Source of the DNA: Streptomyces sp. SID8352
Lineage (GTDB): Bacteria; Actinomycetota; Actinomycetes; Streptomycetales; Streptomycetaceae
Direction of reading: 5' to 3'
Assembly: GCF_009862265.1 (NCBI RefSeq)
Contig: NZ_WWGX01000039.1
Span: 1 to 40,934, forward strand
DNA: 40,934 nt
The translations under genes and the position numbers were made by a program. This document shows, in pieces, positions 1 through 8,780 of the stretch. The notes below the pieces were generated by a model. The model was not told where the DNA came from. It did not search any database and was given only the letters and a program-made list of their open reading frames with translations. Each line of letters starts with the position of its first letter. Position 1 is the stretch's first letter.

Positions 1-489
1 CCCCTCCCCTCCCCTCCCCGCACCAGCTCCGCCACGGGCCCGCTCCGCCACGCCCACCGGAACGCCGACCGCCGCCGCTCCCTCGCCGCCGCGCATGCGC
101 GCGCCGGTCCCACGGCCCCGGTCCCGTTCCACCGGCGCGCCCCGGCGCGCGGGGCGGCCCGGACGACGGCCTCCCATGCCCTCCGCGACCCGCACGGGAC
201 ACGCGAGCCCCGCACCGGAACTCCCCCACCCCCAACGGCGCTTCCCCCGCGTGGCCCGGCAACGGCCGCCGCCCGCGCGGCCGTTCATGTGACGAACATC
301 CCACTCGCTGACGTCGGCATCGTCCATGATGGAGCGTCAGCTCCGTCCCGACCTCGTACCCGCGCCCGGGCCGATCCCGAGCCCCCCAACCCCCGGACTC
401 CCAACCCCGAACTCCCAACACCGAGCCCCGAACCCCGAACCCCGGACAGCGAACCGCCCCGCCCCGCCCCCGAAGGGAAACAGCCCGTC
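1..489. other. Intergenic / leader region, no supported gene
   Basis: I see no convincing gene here. The first 20 bases are pentameric CCCCT repeats. From about 365 to 465 the DNA is a C-rich run of loosely repeated CCCCGAA/CCCAAC-type heptads directly before the oxidoreductase gene. Open frames exist, but they are rich in Arg and Pro and look like GC artefacts. The promoter of the oxidoreductase must lie here, but I cannot pick it out. Confidence 0.5.
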
Positions 490-1920
490 ATGACCGAGGC
501 ACCGCGCGGCGGTCCCGCCAAGGTGGTCGTCATCGGCGGCAGCATGGCCGGGATGCTGGCCGCGGCGGCCGTGAGGGACCACACCGACCGCGTCGAGATC
601 GTCGAGGCGCACGAGCTGCCCGACGGCCCCGACCCCCGTACCGGCGTCCCCCAGGCCGTCCACATCCACATGCTCCAGACCGGCGGGGCCGAGGCGGTCG
701 AGGCGCTGCTGCCGGGGAGCGTCGGCCGCCTGGTCGCCGCGGGCGCCCATCGCATACCGGTGACCACCGGCATGGTCATCCACTCCCCCGAGGGCTGGTA
801 CCGCCGCTGGCGGCGCGCCACCCACTACCTGATCAGCGCCAGCCGCGACCTGACCGACCTCGTCGTCCGGCGGCAGGTGCTGGAGGACCCCCGGATCGGT
901 GTGCGGACGCGCACCCGCGCCGTCGGGCTGCTCGGCGACCGGCGCGCCGTGACCGGGATACGGGTGCGCGCCGCCGACGGCACCGAGGCGGAGCTCCGCG
1001 CCGACCTGGTCGTCGACGCCTCCGGCCGGTCCTCCCACACCCCGCGGTGGCTCACCGACCTGGGCGTCACCGGGCTCACCAGGGACGAGATCGACTCCGG
1101 CCTGGTGTACGCCAGCCGGATCTACCGCGCCCCCGGCCCGCTCCGCGACTGGCCCATGATCGGCGTGCAGGCCGACCCGCGCCGGCCCGGACCGGGCGGT
1201 TCGGGCGGCATGCTCCCGATCGAGGGCGACCGCTGGCACGTCAGCCTGATGGGCCCCCCGGGCGCGCACCCCACCCGCGACCCGGCGGACTTCGAGCCCT
1301 TCGCCCGCTCGCTGCGCCACCCCATCCTGGCCGATCTGCTGGCGCACGCCGAGCCGCTCACCGGCGTCAGCCTCACCCGCGGCACCGCCAACCGGCGCCA
1401 CCACTACGAGCGGCTCGCCCACTGGCCCGAGGGCCTGGTCGTGCTCGGCGACGCGGCGGCGGCCTTCAACCCGGTCTACGGGCACGGGCTCACCGTGGCC
1501 GCCCAGAGCGCCCTGGCCCTGCGCGAGCTGCTCGCCGGGGACGGCGCCGCCGGACGGCGCGCGGGACGGGCCCCGGGCTTCGCCCGGCGGGCCCAGCGCG
1601 CCGTCGCCCGCCCCGTGGGCTCCGCGTGGGCCCTGGCCACCGGGCAGGACATCCACTTCCCCACCACGACGGGCCGGAGCCCGACGGCCGCCGACCGCCT
1701 CCTGCTCCGCGGCGTCAGCCGGCTCTCCCGCACGGCGGCGGGCTCCTTCCGCGCCGCCACCGCCCTGACCGACGTCCTCTCCCTCCAGGCGCCGCCGGTC
1801 TCGCTGGCCCGGCCCGACGTGCTGCTGGCGGCCCTGCTGGGCCCCCTGCGGCCCCCGCTGGAGCACCCGCCGCTCACCCGGGCCGAACGCGCCCTGCTGA
1901 ACCCCCCGGACCGGCCCTGA
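490..1920 (+). CDS. FAD-dependent oxidoreductase / monooxygenase-like protein
   Basis: This is a 476-residue flavoprotein of the p-hydroxybenzoate-hydroxylase/geranylgeranyl-reductase superfamily. The N-terminus has a Rossmann dinucleotide-binding motif (VVIGGSMAGMLAA, residues about 13-25) followed by an acidic beta-2 end (EIVEAHE). A mid-protein DLVVDASGRSS motif and a late GDAAAAFNPVYGHG motif, which contacts the FAD ribityl/pyrophosphate, complete the fold. The substrate cannot be told from sequence. ATG 490 is chosen because homology begins just after it and AAGGGA lies 11 nt upstream. The same frame is open back to 289, but that stretch is a Pro/Arg-rich translation of the C-rich repeats. 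It stands alone, with a strong hairpin downstream. The family call is secure; the reaction is unknown. Confidence 0.82.
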   Translation: MTEAPRGGPAKVVVIGGSMAGMLAAAAVRDHTDRVEIVEAHELPDGPDPRTGVPQAVHIHMLQTGGAEAVEALLPGSVGRLVAAGAHRIPVTTGMVIHSPEGWYRRWRRATHYLISASRDLTDLVVRRQVLEDPRIGVRTRTRAVGLLGDRRAVTGIRVRAADGTEAELRADLVVDASGRSSHTPRWLTDLGVTGLTRDEIDSGLVYASRIYRAPGPLRDWPMIGVQADPRRPGPGGSGGMLPIEGDRWHVSLMGPPGAHPTRDPADFEPFARSLRHPILADLLAHAEPLTGVSLTRGTANRRHHYERLAHWPEGLVVLGDAAAAFNPVYGHGLTVAAQSALALRELLAGDGAAGRRAGRAPGFARRAQRAVARPVGSAWALATGQDIHFPTTTGRSPTAADRLLLRGVSRLSRTAAGSFRAATALTDVLSLQAPPVSLARPDVLLAALLGPLRPPLEHPPLTRAERALLNPPDRP

Positions 1921-2019
1921 GACCTTCCTCACAGGGAACCGCCCCCGAAGGCCCCGCCCGGCCCGGCGGCGACCGCCCGCCCGGCCCACGGGGCCGGGAG
2001 ACGGACGTCACCGCACACG

Positions 2020-2063
2020 AAAAACGGAACGGGCGGCATCGTCTGAACGATGCCGCCCGTTCC
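2020..2063 (-). terminator. Rho-independent terminator of tRNA-Leu
   Basis: A perfect 17-bp stem (2026-2042 with 2047-2063) and a 4-nt loop are followed, reading leftward, by a run of five T (positions 2024-2020 on the minus strand). Orientation and position fit termination of the leftward tRNA-Leu transcript. The hairpin can also stop rightward transcription from the oxidoreductase gene. Confidence 0.85.
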
Positions 2064-2101
2064 ATCGGTACGACCGGAGCGCCTCAACCGGCACTCTCTT
2101 G

Positions 2102-2185
2102 TGCGCGAGGGGGGAGTTGAACCCCCACGCCCTTGCGGGCACTGGAACCTGAATCCAGCGCGTCTGCCTATTCCGCCACCCGCGC
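2102..2185 (-). tRNA. tRNA-Leu (anticodon CAG)
   Basis: Read on the minus strand, the sequence folds as a class II tRNA. It has a 7-bp acceptor stem (GCGCGGG with CUCGCGC), discriminator A at 2102, anticodon stem-loop CTGGA-TTCAGGT-TCCAG giving anticodon CAG, a long variable arm (TGCCCGCAAGGGCGT), and a T-loop of GTTCAACTC type. CCA is not encoded. It reads CUG, a dominant Leu codon in high-GC genomes. The terminator lies about 40 bp downstream. Confidence 0.95.
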
Positions 2186-2592
2186 ATTGGGTGTTGTCCT
2201 CGGGCCCGTTTCCGCTGCTCCCAGCGGCGTGGCGCCTTCCGACATGCAGAACATTAGCACGCCGGCGGCTGCCGATTCACCTCACTTCCGCCGGGGCGGG
2301 GTCGCCCCGCGCACGTACCGACCTGTGACCGTCCGGGTATCAACCTCGTACCGGTCCGGCCCGTCTCCCAGGGAGCCCGGTCAGGTCGTCAGCCGGGTGC
2401 GGGACACTGGACCACGGCCGCCTCTACGATCCAGAGGGAAGGTGCGGACAGGTGTCCCCCCGGGAGTTCGGCGCGGACTCCGCAGGGGAACCGGTCGATC
2501 GACCCGCGCGTGGATACGATCAGTAAGCACTACCAGGTACGCAGCGGCACGCAGGGCAGTGAACAGGACGGCAGCGACGGAGGAGGTGCCCC
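2186..2592. other. Divergent regulatory region between tRNA-Leu and fhaA
   Basis: This 407-bp spacer lies between the leftward tRNA and the rightward FHA/PP2C/RodA/PBP operon. A possible tRNA -10 (TAATGT, minus strand, 2256-2251) would give a leader of about 60 nt. A possible rightward -10 (TACGAT, about 2515-2520) lies before fhaA. Neither has a clean -35, so both assignments are weak. No gene is supported here. Confidence 0.35.
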
Positions 2593-3450
2593 ATGGGAGT
2601 CCTGAAGAAGTTCGAGCAGCGCCTCGAAGGTCTGGTCAACGGCACCTTCGCGAAGGTGTTCAAGTCCGAGGTACAGCCCGTGGAGATCGCGGGCGCGCTT
2701 CAGCGCGAGTGCGACAACAACGCGACCATCTGGAACCGCGACCGCACCGTCGTCCCCAACGACTTCATCGTGGAGCTGAGCACCCCGGACTTCGAGCGGC
2801 TCAGCCCCTACTCCGGGCAGCTCGGCGACGAGCTGGCCGGCATGGTGCGGGACTACGCGAAGCAGCAGCGCTACACGTTCATGGGACCCATCAAGGTCCA
2901 TCTGGAGAAGGCCGACGACCTCGACACGGGCCTGTACCGGGTGCGCAGCCGCACCCTCGCCTCCTCCAGCAGCCAGCAGGCCGGACCGGGCGCCGCCCCG
3001 CCCGCCCCCCAGGGCCGCCCCGGCGCCCCCGGCGGCGGCTACGGCTACCCGCCCCCCGCCGGTCCCGCGGGCGCCCCGCCGATGCCCCCCGGCCCCCCGG
3101 CCGGCGGCTACGGCTACCCTCAGCCCGCGGGCGGCCAGCGCCCCCCGGCCGCCCCCGCGGCCGGAAGCCGCACCCGCCACTGGATCGAGATCAACGGCAA
3201 CCGCCACCAGATCTCCCGCGCCACGCTCGTGCTGGGCCGCAGTACCGAGGCCGACGTGCGGATCGACGACCCCGGCGTCTCCCGCCGGCACTGCGAGATC
3301 CGGACCGGAACGCCCTCGACGATCCAGGACCTCGGCTCCACCAACGGCATCGTGGTGGACGGGCAGCACACCACCCGCGCTACGCTCCGCGACGGCTCGC
3401 GGATCGTCGTGGGCAGCACCACCGTTATCTATAGGCAAGCCGAAGGGTGA
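2593..3450 (+). CDS. fhaA: FHA domain protein FhaA (DUF3662 plus FHA)
   Basis: This is a 285-residue cytosolic phosphothreonine-binding adaptor. Residues 1-120 match the DUF3662 domain of actinobacterial FhaA (start MGVLKKFEQRLEGLVNG). A Pro/Gly/Tyr-rich linker with repeated GGYGYP units spans about 125-190. The C-terminal FHA domain carries the phosphopeptide-binding signature LGRS...DPGVSRRHCEI...STNGI. ATG 2593 follows GGAGG (2580-2584), and the protein starts at the conserved domain edge. It is the first gene of an operon with fhaB, pstP, rodA and pbpA. In the family, FhaA binds proteins phosphorylated by PknB at the growing wall. The linker contains near-identical DNA repeats (about 3034-3120), likely length-variable. 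Confidence 0.93.
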   Translation: MGVLKKFEQRLEGLVNGTFAKVFKSEVQPVEIAGALQRECDNNATIWNRDRTVVPNDFIVELSTPDFERLSPYSGQLGDELAGMVRDYAKQQRYTFMGPIKVHLEKADDLDTGLYRVRSRTLASSSSQQAGPGAAPPAPQGRPGAPGGGYGYPPPAGPAGAPPMPPGPPAGGYGYPQPAGGQRPPAAPAAGSRTRHWIEINGNRHQISRATLVLGRSTEADVRIDDPGVSRRHCEIRTGTPSTIQDLGSTNGIVVDGQHTTRATLRDGSRIVVGSTTVIYRQAEG

Positions 3451-3460
3451 TCCGGGGGCA

Positions 3461-3973
3461 ATGTCAGAGCTGACCCTGACGGTCATGCGGCTGGGTTTCC
3501 TGGCCGTACTGTGGCTGTTCGTGATCGTGGCCGTGCAGGTCATCCGCAGCGACCTGTTCGGGACGCGGGTCACCCAGCGCGGGGCGCGGCGCGACGCCGC
3601 GCGACCGCAGCAGGCCGCGCGCCAGGGCCAGGCGCCTCCGCAGCAGCGCCAGCAGCAGGGCGGCCGCCGCGGCCGCAACACACCCACCAAACTCGTCGTC
3701 ACCGAGGGCACCCTCACGGGCACCACCGTCGCCCTCCAGGGCCAGACCATCACCCTGGGCCGGGCGCACGACTCCACGATCGTGCTCGACGACGACTACG
3801 CCTCCAGCCGCCATGCCAGGATCTACCCGGACCGCGACGGGCAGTGGATCGTCGAGGACCTCGGGTCCACCAACGGCACGTATCTGGACCGGTCCCGGCT
3901 GACGACTCCCACACCGATCTCGCTGGGTGCGCCGATCCGCATCGGCAAGACCGTCATCGAGCTGCGGAAGTAG
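3461..3973 (+). CDS. fhaB: FHA domain protein FhaB (membrane-anchored)
   Basis: This 170-residue protein has one N-terminal membrane segment (about residues 6-26, hydrophobic LGFLAVLWLFVIVAVQVI), a Gln/Arg-rich linker (about 35-75) and a C-terminal FHA domain (about 90-160). The domain has the motifs LGRAHDSTIVLDDDYASSRHA and GSTNGTYLD, with the Arg, Ser and Asn-Gly positions that bind pThr intact. It starts 10 bp after fhaA, and ATG 3461 follows a GGGGG-containing stretch. By family knowledge, FhaB (FipA partner) recognises PknB-phosphorylated targets and recruits wall-synthesis and division proteins. In-operon position supports this role. Length and architecture are normal. Confidence 0.93.
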   Translation: MSELTLTVMRLGFLAVLWLFVIVAVQVIRSDLFGTRVTQRGARRDAARPQQAARQGQAPPQQRQQQGGRRGRNTPTKLVVTEGTLTGTTVALQGQTITLGRAHDSTIVLDDDYASSRHARIYPDRDGQWIVEDLGSTNGTYLDRSRLTTPTPISLGAPIRIGKTVIELRK

Positions 3974-4066
3974 TGCTACACCAATGAATGAGCGCGAGCG
4001 GAGCGAGCACGCGGAGGCGGCCGGCGGTACCGGCCCCGGCGCGCTCCCGACCGGAGGGTGGGCAGT

Positions 4067-5647
4067 GTGGCTCGACACGACCGGCTGCATGCGGAGCCGA
4101 CGGGCGAGGTGCGCATGAGTCTGTCACTGCGCTTCGCCGCCGGATCGCACAAGGGCATGATCCGCGAGGGCAACGAGGACTCCGGCTACGCCGGCCCCCG
4201 GCTGCTCGCCATCGCCGACGGCATGGGCGGCCAGGCGGCCGGAGAGGTCGCCTCCTCCGAGGTGATCTCCACCATCGTCGCCCTCGACGACGACGTCCCC
4301 GGCTCCGACATCCTCACCTCCCTCGGCACCGCCGTGCGCCGCGCCAACGACCAGCTCCGCCAGATGGTCGAGGAGGACCCCTCCCTGGAGGGCATGGGCA
4401 CCACCCTGACCGCCCTGCTCTGGACCGGCCAGCGGCTCGGCCTGGTGCACGTCGGCGACTCCCGCGCCTATCTGCTGCGCGACGGCGTCCTCACCCAGAT
4501 CACCCAGGACCACACCTGGGTGCAGCGGCTGGTCGACGAGGGACGCATCACCGAGGAGGAGGCGGGCACCCACCCCCAGCGCTCCCTGCTGATGCGTGCC
4601 CTCGGCAGCGGCGAGCACGTCGAGCCCGACCTGTCCATCCGCGAGGTCCGGGCCGGCGACCGCTATCTGATCTGCTCCGACGGGCTCTCCGGCGTCGTCT
4701 CCCACCAGACGCTGGAGGACACCCTCGCCGGCTACCAGGGCCCGCAGGAGACCGTGCAGGAGCTGATCCAGCTCGCGCTGCGCGGCGGCGGCCCCGACAA
4801 CATCACGGTGATCGTCGCCGACGTCCTCGACCTCGACACGGGGGACGGCCACACCGGGCAGCTCTCCGACACCCCCGTCGTCGTCGGCGCCGTCGCCGAG
4901 AACCAGCACCAGTCGCACGACAACCGCATCATGCAGACCCCGGCCGGCCGCGCCTCCGGCCTCGGCCGCCACGCCGGCGGCGAGTTCGGCCCGCCCGGCA
5001 GCGGCGAGGCCGGCGGCTACGCCCGCTCCGGCGGCTTCGACGACTACGGCCCCGACGACTTCGTCAAACCCCGCCGGAACCACGTCTGGCTGAAGCGGTC
5101 CTTCTACACCGTCCTCGCCCTCGCCGTCGTCGGCGGCGGGCTCTACGGCGGCTGGCGCTGGACCCAGACCCAGTACTACGTCGGCACCAACAACGACCAC
5201 GTCGCCCTCTACCGGGGCATCAGCCAGGACCTGGCCTGGGTGTCGCTGTCGGAGGTCCAGAAGGACCACCCCGAGATCGAACTCAAGTACCTGCCGCCCT
5301 ACCAGCAGAAGCTCGTGGAGGCGACCATCGCCGAGGGCGACCTGGCCGACGCCCGCGCGAAGATCGAGGAACTCTCGGTGCAGGCCTCCGCCTGCCGCAA
5401 GCAGGCCGAGCGGCGTGCCGCGCAGAGCGGGAAGAAGGCCGGGTCCGGCGAGGAGTCCGCGGGCGGCACGGGAACCACACCCGCCTCCTTCACGTCCAAG
5501 GCCACACCGTCGCCCACCGCGTCCCCGACGCCCGGCACGCCGGAAGCGTCCACGACCCCGTCCACGACCGCCGCCCCCACCCCCAGCCCCGGCCCCAGCC
5601 TCTCGGAGGAGGAGCAGAAGGTCGTCTCGCTGTGCGGTAAGCAGTAG
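4067..5647 (+). CDS. pstP: Ser/Thr protein phosphatase PstP (PP2C family)
   Basis: This membrane-anchored PPM/PP2C metal-dependent phosphatase counteracts PknB. The catalytic domain (about residues 17-255) has the metal-binding motifs GNEDSGY, IADGMGGQAAG, VGDSRAYLL and the late GGPDNITVI. A flexible linker leads to one membrane helix (about 345-365) and an extracytoplasmic region ending in a Thr/Pro/Ser-rich tail. I prefer GTG 4067 (VARHDRL...) because GGAGGG lies 8 nt upstream. ATG 4115 would also give a full PP2C domain but has only a weak GAGGTG site. The protein is about 526 residues. It sits between fhaB and rodA in the wall-signalling operon. Function is secure from motifs and context. 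Confidence 0.93.
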   Translation: MARHDRLHAEPTGEVRMSLSLRFAAGSHKGMIREGNEDSGYAGPRLLAIADGMGGQAAGEVASSEVISTIVALDDDVPGSDILTSLGTAVRRANDQLRQMVEEDPSLEGMGTTLTALLWTGQRLGLVHVGDSRAYLLRDGVLTQITQDHTWVQRLVDEGRITEEEAGTHPQRSLLMRALGSGEHVEPDLSIREVRAGDRYLICSDGLSGVVSHQTLEDTLAGYQGPQETVQELIQLALRGGGPDNITVIVADVLDLDTGDGHTGQLSDTPVVVGAVAENQHQSHDNRIMQTPAGRASGLGRHAGGEFGPPGSGEAGGYARSGGFDDYGPDDFVKPRRNHVWLKRSFYTVLALAVVGGGLYGGWRWTQTQYYVGTNNDHVALYRGISQDLAWVSLSEVQKDHPEIELKYLPPYQQKLVEATIAEGDLADARAKIEELSVQASACRKQAERRAAQSGKKAGSGEESAGGTGTTPASFTSKATPSPTASPTPGTPEASTTPSTTAAPTPSPGPSLSEEEQKVVSLCGKQ

Positions 5648-5674
5648 GCAAGCCGTGAGAGGCCCCGTCACACG

Positions 5675-7120
5675 ATGAGCAGTTCTTCCCAGTCGCCGAC
5701 GCACCAGACGTCCACGATCGGCGCCATCGGCGCACCCAGCCGCCGCAACACCGAACTGGCGCTCCTGGTGTTCGCCGTCGTCATCCCGGTCTTCGCCTAC
5801 GCCAACGTGGGCCTCGCGATCAACGACCAGGTGCCCGCCGGGCTGCTGAGCTACGGTCTGGGTCTCGGCCTGCTGGCCGGTATCGCCCACCTCGTGGTCC
5901 GCAGGTTCGCGCCCTACGCGGACCCGCTGCTGCTGCCCCTGGCCACCCTGCTCAACGGCCTCGGACTCGTCGCCATCTGGCGGCTCGACCAGTCCGAGCT
6001 CCTCCAGAGCATCAAGCAGGCCGGCGGCGCCGCGCCCCGCCAGCTCATGTACACCGCGATGGGCATCGCCCTGTTCGTCGCCGTGCTGCTGTTCCTCAAG
6101 GACCACCGGGCCCTCCAGCGCTACACCTACATCTCCATGCTCGGCGCGCTGGTCCTGCTGCTGCTGCCGCTGGTGCCGGGCCTCGGCCAGGACATCTTCG
6201 GCGCCAAGATCTGGATCAAGGTCGGCTCCTTCTCCATCCAGCCCGGCGAGTTCGCCAAGATCGTGCTGGCGGTCTTCTTCGCCGGCTACCTGATGGTGAA
6301 GCGGGACGCGCTGGCCCTGGCCAGCCGCCGCTTCATGGGCCTCTACCTGCCGCGCGGGCGCGACCTCGGCCCGATCCTCGTGGTCTGGATCGTCTCCATC
6401 CTCATCCTGGTCTTCGAGACCGACCTCGGCACCTCGCTGCTGTTCTTCGGCATGTTCGTGATCATGCTGTACGTCGCCACCGAGCGGACCAGCTGGATCG
6501 TCTTCGGCCTGCTGATGTCCGCCGTCGGCGCCGTCGGCGTGGCCAGCTTCGAGTCGCACATCCAGACCCGTGTGCAGGCCTGGCTCGACCCCATGCGCGA
6601 GTACGAGCTGAGCCGGGCCGGGGTCATGGACGGCGTCCTCCACTCCGAGCAGGCCATGCAGGCCCTCTGGGCGTTCGGCTCCGGCGGCACCCTCGGCACC
6701 GGCTGGGGCCAGGGCCACTCCGAGCTGATCCGCTTCGCCGCCAACTCCGACTTCATCCTCGCCACCTTCGGCGAGGAACTGGGCCTGGCCGGGCTGATGG
6801 CCCTGCTGCTGCTCTACGGCCTGATCGTGGAGCGCGGCATCCGCACCGCCCTCGCCGCCCGCGACCCCTTCGGCAAGCTGCTCGCGGCGGGCCTGTCCGG
6901 CGCCTTCGCCCTCCAGGTCTTCGTCGTCGCCGGCGGTGTCATGGGCCTCATCCCGCTGACCGGTATGACCATGCCCTTCCTGGCCTACGGCGGCTCCTCC
7001 GTGATCGCCAACTGGGCCCTCATCGGCATCCTGCTGCGCATCAGCGACACGGCGAGAAGGCCCGCCCCCGCCCCCGCCGCCAATCCCGACGCCGAGATGA
7101 CCCAGGTGGTCCGACCGTGA
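5675..7120 (+). CDS. rodA: SEDS peptidoglycan glycosyltransferase (RodA/FtsW family)
   Basis: This 481-residue polytopic membrane protein has about 10-12 hydrophobic segments. It polymerises lipid II into glycan strands together with a class B PBP. SEDS signatures visible are the SFSIQPGEFAKI loop, the ETDLGTSLLFFG segment containing the conserved Asp, and the C-terminal MTMPFLAYGGSS motif. The gene lies 27 bp after pstP and overlaps pbpA by 4 bases (GTGA), which couples the synthase to its cognate PBP. The pairing with PbpA and the FHA/PknB cluster fits RodA more than the divisome FtsW, which normally sits in the dcw cluster. The FtsW/RodA label is therefore inferred from context. Confidence 0.9.
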   Translation: MSSSSQSPTHQTSTIGAIGAPSRRNTELALLVFAVVIPVFAYANVGLAINDQVPAGLLSYGLGLGLLAGIAHLVVRRFAPYADPLLLPLATLLNGLGLVAIWRLDQSELLQSIKQAGGAAPRQLMYTAMGIALFVAVLLFLKDHRALQRYTYISMLGALVLLLLPLVPGLGQDIFGAKIWIKVGSFSIQPGEFAKIVLAVFFAGYLMVKRDALALASRRFMGLYLPRGRDLGPILVVWIVSILILVFETDLGTSLLFFGMFVIMLYVATERTSWIVFGLLMSAVGAVGVASFESHIQTRVQAWLDPMREYELSRAGVMDGVLHSEQAMQALWAFGSGGTLGTGWGQGHSELIRFAANSDFILATFGEELGLAGLMALLLLYGLIVERGIRTALAARDPFGKLLAAGLSGAFALQVFVVAGGVMGLIPLTGMTMPFLAYGGSSVIANWALIGILLRISDTARRPAPAPAANPDAEMTQVVRP

Positions 7121-8589
7121 ACAAGCCACTGCGCCGTATCGCGATCTTCTGCGGCCTCCTGGTGCTCACCCTGCTGCTGCGCGACAACTGGCTCCAGTAC
7201 GTCAAGGCCGACGAGCTCAAGAGCGACGAGAAGAACCGCCGGGTCGCCATCGAGCGCTACTCCAGCCCGCGCGGCGACATCATCGTCGATGGCAAGGCCA
7301 TCACCGGCCATGCCACCACCGAGGGCGACTTCAAGTACAAGCGGACCTACAGGAACGGCCCCATGTGGGCCCCGGTCACCGGCTACGTCTCCCAGGCGTA
7401 CGGCGCCACCCAGATCGAGGCCATCGACGACGGCATCCTCACCGGCAACGACGACCGGCTGTTCTTCCGCAACACCCTCGACATGATCACCGGCAAGAAG
7501 CGCGAGGGCGGCAACGTCGTCACCACCCTCAACGGGGCCGCGCAGAAGGCCGCCTACGAGGGGCTGAAGAAGCAGAACGGCAAGGGCGCCGTCGTCGCCC
7601 TGGAGCCCGCCACCGGCAAGGTCCTGGCCCTCGCCTCCTTCCCCTCGTACGACCCCACCTCCATCGCGGGCGGCGGCAAGGCCGACGGCGAGGCGTGGAA
7701 CCGGCTCCAGAAGAAGAACAACCCGGCCGACCCGATGCTCAACCGCGCGCTGCGCGAGGTCTATCCGCCCGGCTCGACCTTCAAGGTGCTCACCGCCGCC
7801 GCCGCGCTGGAGAACGGGCTGTACGACTCGGCGGACGAGAAGACCGACTCGCCCCAGCCCTGGACCATGACCGGCACCCAGACGGAACTGAAGAACGAGG
7901 GCACCATCCAGTGCAAGGACGTCCCGATGCGCGAGGCGCTGCGGGTCTCCTGCAACACCGTCTTCGGCAAGATCGGCGCCGACCTCGGCAACGAGAAGAT
8001 GCTGGAGCAGGCGAAGAAGTTCGGCTTCACCGAGGAGCAGTTCATCCCGGTCCGCGCCAACGCCTCGGTCTTCTCCGACGACATGGAGCCCTCGCAGGTC
8101 GCGCTCTCCTCCATCGGCCAGTTCAACACCGCCGCCACCCCGCTCCAGATGGCCATGGTCACCGCGGCCATCGCCAACAACGGCGTGCTGATGAAGCCGT
8201 ACATGGTGGACGAGCTGCAGGCGCCGAACGTGGACACCATCGAGAAGACCAGCCCGACCGAGCAGAGCCGGCCGCTCTCCGCGAAGAACGCCCAGATCCT
8301 GCAGTCGATGATGGAGACCGTCGTCAACGAGGGCACCGGCTCCAACGCCCGGATCAGCGGCGTCACCGTGGGCGGCAAGACCGGTACCGCCCAGCACGGT
8401 GTCGACAACAGCGAGAACCCCTACGCCTGGTTCATCTCGTACGCCAAGCAGAGCGACGGCAGCTCGCCGGTCGCCGTGGCCGTGGTGATCGAGGACGAGG
8501 ACGCCGTCCGCGACGACATCTCCGGCGGCGGCCTCGCGGCGCCGATCGCCCGGAACGTGATGCAGGCGGTTCTGGACAGCAAGAAGTGA
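7117..8589 (+). CDS. pbpA: Class B penicillin-binding protein PbpA (transpeptidase)
   Basis: This 490-residue cell-wall transpeptidase has an N-terminal signal-anchor (about residues 7-22), a pedestal domain (about 35-150) and a transpeptidase domain. The three active-site motifs are all present: Ser220-Thr-Phe-Lys (nucleophile), Ser278-Cys-Asn and Lys421-Thr-Gly. GTG 7117 overlaps the rodA stop. Family members crosslink new peptidoglycan outside the membrane and pair with the adjacent SEDS protein. Length is typical for PbpA of actinobacteria. A strong hairpin follows (8603-8626), so pknB is probably partly uncoupled from this operon. Confidence 0.95.
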   Translation: MNKPLRRIAIFCGLLVLTLLLRDNWLQYVKADELKSDEKNRRVAIERYSSPRGDIIVDGKAITGHATTEGDFKYKRTYRNGPMWAPVTGYVSQAYGATQIEAIDDGILTGNDDRLFFRNTLDMITGKKREGGNVVTTLNGAAQKAAYEGLKKQNGKGAVVALEPATGKVLALASFPSYDPTSIAGGGKADGEAWNRLQKKNNPADPMLNRALREVYPPGSTFKVLTAAAALENGLYDSADEKTDSPQPWTMTGTQTELKNEGTIQCKDVPMREALRVSCNTVFGKIGADLGNEKMLEQAKKFGFTEEQFIPVRANASVFSDDMEPSQVALSSIGQFNTAATPLQMAMVTAAIANNGVLMKPYMVDELQAPNVDTIEKTSPTEQSRPLSAKNAQILQSMMETVVNEGTGSNARISGVTVGGKTGTAQHGVDNSENPYAWFISYAKQSDGSSPVAVAVVIEDEDAVRDDISGGGLAAPIARNVMQAVLDSKK

Positions 8590-8602
8590 CGACGGACCGA
8601 AC

Positions 8603-8626
8603 GGGGCGTGACTCCCGTCACGCCCC
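8603..8626 (+). terminator. Hairpin after pbpA, possible terminator or attenuator
   Basis: A perfect 10-bp stem (GGGGCGTGAC with GTCACGCCCC) and a TCCC loop lie 13 bp after the pbpA stop. No T-run follows, which is common in Streptomyces hairpin terminators. It would separate the rodA-pbpA message from pknB. Confidence 0.6.
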
Positions 8627-8646
8627 CGTCACATAGACGCACGTTG

Positions 8647-8665
8647 CGATACCGGTCCTGTATCG
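8647..8665 (+). promoter_or_regulatory. Dyad in the pknB upstream region
   Basis: An inverted repeat, CGATAC and GTATCG with a 7-bp spacer, lies about 115 bp upstream of pknB, inside the only non-coding gap of the cluster. It could be an operator for the pknB promoter. No regulator can be assigned. Confidence 0.35.
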
Positions 8666-8780
8666 GGTAACCGGCTTGGCCAGGTCACCCGGGGCGGGCC
8701 GGGTACGGTAGGCCGCGGACGACAGCCACCCGACCGCCGAGCGCGCCGGTCGGGACCGACGGAGAGGGCTGGTAGGAACC

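Noticed and set aside
95..292. 65-codon plus-strand frame at the left edge
   Set aside because: Arg/Pro-rich composition, no ribosome site and no similarity; typical of GC-rich non-coding DNA.
4124..7129. 1001-codon open frame on the minus strand, antisense to pstP and rodA
   Set aside because: It mirrors the codon pattern of two clear plus-strand genes; its translation is Gly/Glu/Asp/Gln-rich with no domain. Long antisense frames are common in high-GC DNA.
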